Assembly: GCA_964646985.1 (NCBI GenBank)
Contig: CAZYFI010000047.1
Span: 1 to 10,060, forward strand
Source of the DNA: UBA2253 sp964646985
GTDB lineage: Bacteria; Bacillota_I; Bacilli_A; ML615J-28; CAG-698
Direction of reading: 5' to 3'
DNA: 10,060 nt
Shown: in pieces, positions 6,634 through 10,060 of the stretch
Layout of the letters: every line of letters starts with the position of its first letter
Numbering within the stretch: position 1 is the stretch's first letter
Translations under genes and position numbers: made by a program
Notes under the pieces: generated by a model
Seen by the model: the letters and a program-made list of their open reading frames with translations, nothing else
The model's database searches: none
Told to the model about the DNA's origin: nothing

Positions 6634-6960
6634 TTATTCTACTTCAACAAATACTTTTCCTTCTTCTACTTGTACCTGATATACTTTCGCTTGTTTGGTT
6701 GGCATTTTAATAAAACCAATATGGGCTTTTTCTAAAATTTCTCCATTTACAATATCAATTTTTGCACTGTGTGATTTGCATGTTACAACGCCATCTTGCA
6801 TAGAGCCTTTCATTAAGGATGTTCCCATATGAGGGCATTTATCAGCAATCGCATAAACATGATCACCTTTTTTTGCAAGCAAAATACGGTGCCCTTCTTG
6901 TTCAAATAATACAGGAGTATCGGGTAAAAACGCATCAAAATTGGCAACAAAATGTTTCAT
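6634..6960 (-). CDS. Rieske [2Fe-2S] ferredoxin-like protein
   Basis: This 108-aa protein carries the Rieske cluster motif as Cys42-Pro-His44 and, 16 residues later, Cys61-Lys-Ser-His64. The two Cys and two His bind a [2Fe-2S] centre. The first box, CPHMGTSL, is the NirD/ferredoxin-type form; the second, CKSHSAKID, replaces the usual CPxHGxxFD. It is a single-domain, soluble electron-transfer protein or small subunit; no partner oxygenase or reductase is adjacent. The ATG at 6960 is chosen because AAAAGGAG sits 6 nt ahead. An in-frame ATG at 6984 has no such site and lies only about 3 nt after the predicted transcription start. It is bounded by its own promoter and terminator, so probably monocistronic. 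Confidence 0.85.
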   Translation of the reverse strand: MKHFVANFDAFLPDTPVLFEQEGHRILLAKKGDHVYAIADKCPHMGTSLMKGSMQDGVVTCKSHSAKIDIVNGEILEKAHIGFIKMPTKQAKVYQVQVEEGKVFVEVE

Positions 6961-6987
6961 TTCTTTCTCCTTTTCTGCATTCATAGC

Positions 6988-6999
6988 ATAATTATTATA
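6988..6999 (-). promoter_or_regulatory. -10 of the Rieske gene within a PerR/Fur-like palindrome
   Basis: TATAAT (6999 to 6994) is the likely -10, giving a leader of about 27 nt. It forms half of a TATAAT-A-ATTAT inverted repeat, close to the PerR consensus TTATAATnATTATAA (about 11 of 14 matches). The direct repeat CATAATTAT also occurs twice here (6987-6995 and 7003-7011). No good -35 is seen. The high AT content makes chance matches easy. Confidence 0.4.
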
Positions 7000-7038
7000 C
7001 TACATAATTATAAAAAAATATATCATTCATAAAAAACA

Positions 7039-7114
7039 TGGTGCCGCTAGCAAGACTCGAACTTGCGACCTATTGATTACGAATCAATTGCTCTTCCAAC
7101 TGAGCTATAACGGC
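7039..7114 (-). tRNA. tRNA-Thr (anticodon CGT)
   Basis: The 76-nt gene folds as a complete cloverleaf. The acceptor is GCCGTTA/TAGCGGC (one G-T pair), the D stem is GCTC/GAGC, and the anticodon stem is ATTGA/TCAAT with loop TTCGTAA. The variable loop is AGGTC, and the T arm is GCAAG/CTTGC with a TTCGAGT loop. CCA is encoded. Anticodon CGT reads ACG, and the overall sequence resembles Bacillus tRNA-Thr. It is a lone gene with a strong promoter at 7139-7168; no clear terminator is visible before the Rieske promoter. Confidence 0.95.
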
Positions 7115-7138
7115 AAATGGGACACAAAATCCTTCATT

Positions 7139-7168
7139 ATTATAGCCCAATGATAGGTTGATTGTCAA
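7139..7168 (-). promoter_or_regulatory. Strong promoter of tRNA-Thr
   Basis: A perfect TTGACA (7168 to 7163) and a perfect TATAAT (7144 to 7139) are separated by 18 nt. Transcription would start near 7132, about 18 nt before the tRNA 5' end. Confidence 0.85.
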
Positions 7169-7185
7169 ATGAAGCCAACTCAACA

Positions 7186-7620
7186 TTAGATATTCTTCAC
7201 AAATGCAATGACACGATTTACCTCGATGAATCCTAGTTTCCTATGAAACTGATAACTATCTATATTATCTATCTCACAGTCGCTAGCAAATTCCGTACAC
7301 CCTTTCGACTTTGCCCATAAAATGCATTCTTCAACCAAACGTGTTGCATAACCTTGGTGGCGCTTTTTTGGCACTACAAAAATTGCCTCTAAATAACCAA
7401 CTGGTGAAGAACTGGTACCTTCTACATAATCTGTTCGCAATTGACAATGAGCAAAACCAATGAATTCATCTTTTTCTTGTATTACAAAATAGATCATTGT
7501 TCTTTTTCGATAAAAAAGCATCAATTCGTGAAATAAGGTTTCATAAGTTTGTTCTGGCCACAACAATAATGCTAATTTCGTAATCTCACATATATCTTCT
7601 TTTTTCATTTTTCTAATCAT
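7186..7620 (-). CDS. AAC(6')-I-type aminoglycoside 6'-N-acetyltransferase homologue (GNAT)
   Basis: This 144-aa GNAT protein would transfer acetyl from acetyl-CoA to an amine. From the chosen start, residues 64-84 (YVEGTSSSPVGYLEAIFVVP) match the AAC(6')-I signature YVNGTxTSPVGFLEGIYVLP. Motif A is Arg87-His-Gln-Gly90-Tyr-Ala92, which binds the CoA pyrophosphate. CTEFASD at 108-114 and HRKLGF at 126-131 also match that family closely. Whether the product gives aminoglycoside resistance is unknown; many chromosomal members are weak or silent. The ATG at 7620 overlaps the upstream GNAT stop (ATGATTAG, 8 nt), implying coupling; an earlier in-frame ATG at 7638 is less likely. It is the last gene of the predicted operon. 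Confidence 0.8.
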   Translation of the reverse strand: MIRKMKKEDICEITKLALLLWPEQTYETLFHELMLFYRKRTMIYFVIQEKDEFIGFAHCQLRTDYVEGTSSSPVGYLEAIFVVPKKRHQGYATRLVEECILWAKSKGCTEFASDCEIDNIDSYQFHRKLGFIEVNRVIAFVKNI

Positions 7621-8134
7621 ATGCTCTACCAAACACATTATCTTCTTTCCTCAAAACCATTTCTATTTCTTCTAGCATCCCTCCTAAAACAGGCAAAGAA
7701 ACTTTGTGGTTCGTTTTTTGAAATCCTAATTTTAGATAAAACTGGTATGCTTTTTCGTTACCTTTTAAGAAAAAAAGACAAATGTCTTGATTCTTTAAGA
7801 TAGTACATGCAACCCTCATCAAACTAAACCCTATTTTTTTCTTTTGAAACGCTTCTAGCACATATAAACCAAAAACCTCACCCGATGGTTTTATACTAAC
7901 CATTTCTCTTGATTCTTGAGAAAAACTGACAAAACCTACTACTTGGTCATCTTGACAAGCCAGTGCAGATTGTAAATAAATAGACTTTGCAATTTGGAGA
8001 CACTTTTCAAAATTATGTGTTTCTAAATATTCTTTTGGTAAAAGGTTGGAATATGTTTCTTGCCATGATTGCATTAAAACACAAGCTATCCCTTCGCAAT
8101 CTGTCATTTCTGCTTGTCTAAAAATAATAGCCAT
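7613..8134 (-). CDS. GNAT family N-acetyltransferase
   Basis: This 173-aa protein has the GNAT layout. It starts with IIFRQAEMTDCEGIA (beta1/alpha1), a WQETY segment at residues 24-28 (seen in many GNAT proteins), and VVGFVSFS at 65-72. GEVFGLYVLEAFQKKKIG at 85-102 carries motif A, and AYQFYLKLGFQ at 129-139 carries motif B. Motif A is degenerate: Gln97-Lys-Lys-Lys100-Ile-Gly102 in place of Q/RxxGxG/A. The substrate cannot be predicted. An AAGGTGA Shine-Dalgarno lies 5 nt before the ATG; the gene follows the zinc-ribbon stop by 23 nt and overlaps the AAC(6')-like gene by 8 nt. The two acetyltransferases are only distantly similar and not a recent duplication. Confidence 0.85.
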   Translation of the reverse strand: MAIIFRQAEMTDCEGIACVLMQSWQETYSNLLPKEYLETHNFEKCLQIAKSIYLQSALACQDDQVVGFVSFSQESREMVSIKPSGEVFGLYVLEAFQKKKIGFSLMRVACTILKNQDICLFFLKGNEKAYQFYLKLGFQKTNHKVSLPVLGGMLEEIEMVLRKEDNVFGRAYD

Positions 8135-8157
8135 ACTTTCACCTTACCTATTTTATT

Positions 8158-8373
8158 CTAGTCATCTCTTAAATCTCCACCATGATAAAAATTAGCTGTA
8201 GCAAAATCTTCATCTGTCATAGCATCATCGCAAGATAACATATTTCCATCATCATCATATTCACAACCACAAAATGCACATCTCCAATGCCATACAGGTC
8301 TTCCATTTCTTGCTGTATGAACAACTTCTTCTAATGGTTGACCACATTCAATACATACTCTGTCATCATCCAT
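8158..8373 (-). CDS. Small zinc-ribbon protein
   Basis: This 71-aa protein has one zinc ribbon, Cys7-x2-Cys10 and Cys32-x2-Cys35, with an extra Cys37 and Cys48. The segment between the knuckles holds a VWHWRC motif. The C-terminal half is strongly acidic (DDDGNM, DDAMTDED, GGDLRDD). The function is unknown; a protein-binding role is plausible. The ATG at 8373 is chosen because GGAGG lies 8 nt ahead; that site sits inside the last codons of the preceding gene. The upstream stop TAA is one base away (TAATATG), so translation is coupled. In-frame ATGs further upstream (8430, 8388) would overlap the previous gene and lack such a site. Confidence 0.7.
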   Translation of the reverse strand: MDDDRVCIECGQPLEEVVHTARNGRPVWHWRCAFCGCEYDDDGNMLSCDDAMTDEDFATANFYHGGDLRDD

Positions 8374-8374
8374 A

Positions 8375-8737
8375 TTATTTTCCTCCATGATTATACGTAG
8401 AGATGCTTTCCATAAACTTCTCTGAAACATAATAAGGACTATTTGTATCTCCTATTTTTTCGATCAATAACACATTTTTATCTTTTTCGATAACTCTTAT
8501 TTGATCACCGTCTTGAAAAAGAATTCCCTCGTTGCTTTTACCGTTATTAGAAATAACAAGCAAATTATCCTTATCTTGATTCATTTTTTGAAAATGTTTG
8601 ACGACTTTTTTCGTTCCAAACTCAACTCCACGAAGCACCAAATATCCTGAACCAGCAACCAAAGCAATAAAAATGCCTGGACCACCGATCTTTTTAGAAA
8701 CAGTGGTTATAATTTGATAAATCCCTAAATTACTCAT
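8375..8737 (-). CDS. Small membrane protein of unknown function (operon gene 2)
   Basis: This 120-aa protein has a short N-terminus and one clear membrane segment (about residues 19-38, PGIFIALVAGSGYLVLRG). A basic stretch follows (KKVVKHFQK), which by the positive-inside rule puts the C-terminus in the cytoplasm. Residues 58-105 look like a small beta domain, with GILFQDGDQIRVIEKDKNVLLIEKIG and then SPYYVS. Similar stretches occur in unnamed Firmicutes proteins, but I cannot name the family. A GGAGG site lies 8 nt before the ATG and overlaps the stop (TAG) of the regulator gene, so the two are coupled. It likely partners the membrane-anchored regulator. Confidence 0.7.
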   Translation of the reverse strand: MSNLGIYQIITTVSKKIGGPGIFIALVAGSGYLVLRGVEFGTKKVVKHFQKMNQDKDNLLVISNNGKSNEGILFQDGDQIRVIEKDKNVLLIEKIGDTNSPYYVSEKFMESISTYNHGGK

Positions 8738-8749
8738 TACAACATCCTC

Positions 8750-9178
8750 CTACTTTTTTGCCATTATCTTAGCTATCCATGCTCCAGCAGAAATAGCAGC
8801 TAGTGTCATGGTGCCTAGTAAAGCAACCATACCTGCAACAAATGCAGTATTATCGAGTTTTGCTTTTGCTGCCCCAACAGCAAAAGCGAGAGCTTTTTTT
8901 CTATCTTCTTCTGATAATTGATTTGAATGAAAGATGATATTCAAAACAGTTGTTATTTTATCATCATTTTTCAGTGAAACCTCATAATCCAAAACTGCTC
9001 TTATCGCAATATATTGCGTCTTTGTTAATGTTGTAGCATTCGTTTCTAAATTTCGAATTGTTTGTTTGGTAACACCAATCATCTCGCCAAATTCCTCTGC
9101 TGTCCATCCACCGGTATTTCTTATCAGTTCTAAGTTGTCTTGAAGTATTTTGATATCTTTATCTAAATATTGTTTCAT
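8750..9178 (-). CDS. XRE-type helix-turn-helix protein with C-terminal membrane segment
   Basis: This 142-aa protein has an N-terminal HTH (residues 26-46, TAEEFGEMIGVTKQTIRNLET) of the XRE/Cro family with the recognition helix around VTKQTIRNLE. A helical linker at 55-98 follows. A hydrophobic segment at about 112-135 (FVAGMVALLGTMTLAAISAGAWIA) precedes a basic end (KIMAKK). This suggests a DNA-binding protein anchored in the membrane, a one-component regulator type. It is the first gene of a five-gene operon with a short leader of about 10 nt and AGGTGA ahead of the ATG, so it may autoregulate. The stop overlaps the next gene's Shine-Dalgarno. The target and signal are unknown; a phage-repressor relative is an alternative. 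Confidence 0.75.
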   Translation of the reverse strand: MKQYLDKDIKILQDNLELIRNTGGWTAEEFGEMIGVTKQTIRNLETNATTLTKTQYIAIRAVLDYEVSLKNDDKITTVLNIIFHSNQLSEEDRKKALAFAVGAAKAKLDNTAFVAGMVALLGTMTLAAISAGAWIAKIMAKK

Positions 9179-9195
9179 AAAATCACCTGGATTCT

Positions 9196-9223
9196 ATTAT
9201 ATCAAATTATTTTATAAAGTCAA
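9196..9223 (-). promoter_or_regulatory. Strong promoter of the regulator operon
   Basis: TTGACT (9223 to 9218), a 16-nt spacer and TATAAT (9201 to 9196), with TG one base ahead (extended -10). The predicted start near 9190 leaves about 10 nt of leader containing AGGTGA before the ATG at 9178. Confidence 0.8.
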
Positions 9224-9337
9224 ATATTTAGACTAAAAATAATTTTTATAACACTATTACCCATCGTTATCATAAGTAAACTCATTTGACATTTATATCA
9301 TTTGCTTACCTAATAAAAAAAACTACTTTTTTGCAAT

Positions 9338-9374
9338 AAAAAAGGCTCAATACAATGCATAATTGTATCAAACC
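9338..9374 (-). terminator. Rho-independent terminator with no gene upstream
   Basis: On the minus strand GGTTTGATACAAT (9374 to 9362) and ATTGTATTGAGCC (9356 to 9344) pair over 13 positions, including three G-T wobbles, around a 5-nt loop, followed by six T. It implies that a minus-strand transcript arrives from the gene-free region on the right. It lies about 115 nt ahead of the regulator operon promoter. Confidence 0.75.
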
Positions 9375-9605
9375 TATGATTTCCATATGTCTAAGGTTAA
9401 AAGTTATTATACAATTACGCACCTTTAGTTAATATTTACACGCTCTAAAAAACACCTTCACAAAAATATTTTATATTGACTAGTATATTTTATAAAAATA
9501 ATTTACTTAAGTAACATCTCGAATCGTATTGTAAAAAATAACTCCTCAATTCAACATAACAAAAAGAGTAAAACATCAGTCAAAGCTTATATGGAATTAT
9601 TCTAA

Positions 9606-9614
9606 ATTATAGCA
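9606..9614 (-). promoter_or_regulatory. Extended -10 element in the gene-free stretch
   Basis: TGCTATAAT on the minus strand is a perfect extended -10; no good -35 is seen 16-18 nt upstream. A transcript from about 9600 to the terminator at 9338 would be roughly 260 nt and carry no clear gene. Confidence 0.4.
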
Positions 9615-9823
9615 TTCTTGAATAATTGGCATGTGTGTTTCAACTATCTTTATGTGGATGATTTCCTCTTTTGAAAAGAATTTCAATTTTTTAGATTTTA
9701 AAGATGTTTTCAATATTGCAACAATTTAATTATTTATCGTTTCATATTGAAACAAATACATTGTCTTTTGTTTTGAAATTGAATAAATAGTGCAACAAAA
9801 AAAAGATAATAATATTAGTAATT

Positions 9824-9851
9824 CATATAGAAAATGTTACAAGTGTGTCAA
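9824..9851 (-). promoter_or_regulatory. Candidate promoter in the gene-free stretch
   Basis: A perfect TTGACA (9851 to 9846) is followed after 16 nt by TATATG (9829 to 9824), four of six to consensus. A transcript from here to the terminator at 9338 would be about 480 nt. Confidence 0.3.
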
Positions 9852-9961
9852 CTAAAAGCATATCGTGTGGAAGTCATTGTAATCATGTTGAAGTCCCTAC
9901 GCTTATACAAAAATTTAAATCTTTTTTTCATCCTTTCTTGTTGGTATATTTATACTGAAAC

Positions 9962-9996
9962 GAATAAAAAGACTTTATTTGGCGCAAAAAAAGTCT
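9962..9996 (-). terminator. Probable terminator of a gene beyond the right edge
   Basis: On the minus strand AGACTTT (9996 to 9990) pairs with AAAGTCT (9976 to 9970) around a 13-nt loop, followed by TTTTATTC. It separates the gene-free stretch from whatever is transcribed leftward from outside the window. Confidence 0.5.
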
Positions 9997-10019
9997 GATA
10001 CCTAATACACTGATATAAT

Positions 10020-10059
10020 AAAAGTAGACAGTATTAATAGATTGACACAGTCTACTTTT
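10020..10059. repeat. 10-bp inverted repeat at the right edge
   Basis: AAAAGTAGAC (10020-10029) and GTCTACTTTT (10050-10059) are perfect complements with a 20-nt loop. The plus strand has a short T run at its end, so it could be a terminator, possibly bidirectional. An extended -10 (TGATATAAT, 10011-10019) on the plus strand directly precedes it. The window ends here, so the context is missing. Confidence 0.45.
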
Positions 10060-10060
10060 T

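Larger units (their letters stand above)
9224..10060. other. Long stretch without a convincing gene
   Basis: About 840 nt have no reading frame with a Shine-Dalgarno and family signal. I see minus-strand transcription signals (terminators at 9338-9374 and 9962-9996; -10-type sites at 9606-9614 and 9824-9851), a perfect 12-nt palindrome TTACTTAAGTAA at 9503-9514, and an inverted repeat GTTTCA-tat-TGAAAC at 9739-9753. A right-edge hairpin lies at 10020-10059. Short frames are of a size expected by chance here. A small RNA or decayed gene content is possible. Confidence 0.6.

Noticed and set aside
9306..9387. 26-codon hydrophobic peptide (MEIIGLIQLCIVLS...) on the minus strand, like a type I toxin
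   Set aside because: It runs through the terminator hairpin and T run and lacks a Shine-Dalgarno.
9600..9720. Minus-strand frame of about 36 codons (contains KFFSKEEII), faintly recalling transposase leader peptides
   Set aside because: It starts only at TTG, has no ribosome-binding site, and the resemblance is too short to call an IS remnant.
9832..9996. A 54-codon plus-strand frame starting at an ATG near 9832 and ending in the hairpin at 9970-9996
   Set aside because: There is no Shine-Dalgarno, it runs through a minus-strand terminator, and a frame this long is expected about once by chance in so AT-rich a stretch.

Overview
The window is AT-rich, and every gene I can support lies on the minus strand. 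UGA ends several genes (for example at 1776 and 5150) and tryptophan is always UGG, so the standard code is used. Strong Shine-Dalgarno sites, sigma-A-like promoters, a SAM-I riboswitch, a tRNA gene with encoded CCA, and the families present (zinc-ribbon protein, DUF2200, AAC(6')-like acetyltransferase) point to a low-GC Gram-positive bacterium. It probably lies in or near Bacilli or the standard-code Mollicutes relatives (Acholeplasma/Izemoplasmatales-like). That placement is inference only.

Layout, left to right. At 104-1159 is a serine hydrolase of the beta-lactamase/PBP fold. At 1316-1600 is a two-module zinc-ribbon protein with its own terminator. At 1776-2468 is a lipoprotein with an acidic Pro/Glu/Gly/Asp repeat. 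At 2623-3128 a SAM-I riboswitch with a clear intrinsic terminator precedes a small unrecognised reading frame that is interrupted by an in-frame TAA. At 3150-5959 are two translationally coupled genes for exported proteins whose N-terminal hydrophobic segments end in an Ala-Trp-Phe motif, like SipW/TasA-type signal peptides. At 6062-6411 is a DUF2200 gene whose conserved C-terminus is displaced into another frame at an A6 run. A Rieske ferredoxin (6634-6960) and a tRNA-Thr(CGT) (7039-7114) follow.

The right part (7186-9178) reads as one five-gene operon from a strong promoter at 9196-9223. Its order is a helix-turn-helix protein with a C-terminal membrane segment, a small membrane protein, a zinc-ribbon protein, a GNAT acetyltransferase, and an AAC(6')-type aminoglycoside acetyltransferase homologue. 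The first three are coupled by abutting or overlapping translation signals and look like a functional unit of unknown role.

From 9224 to the end there is no convincing gene. The stretch does hold minus-strand transcription signals: a good terminator at 9338-9374 and an extended -10 at 9606-9614, consistent with a small RNA or an attenuated leader ahead of the operon. A second terminator at 9962-9996 suggests that another minus-strand gene ends just beyond the right edge.

The points most worth following are the SAM riboswitch attached to an unknown, apparently broken gene; the Ala-Trp-Phe exported pair; the membrane-tethered regulator module; and the DUF2200 frameshift.
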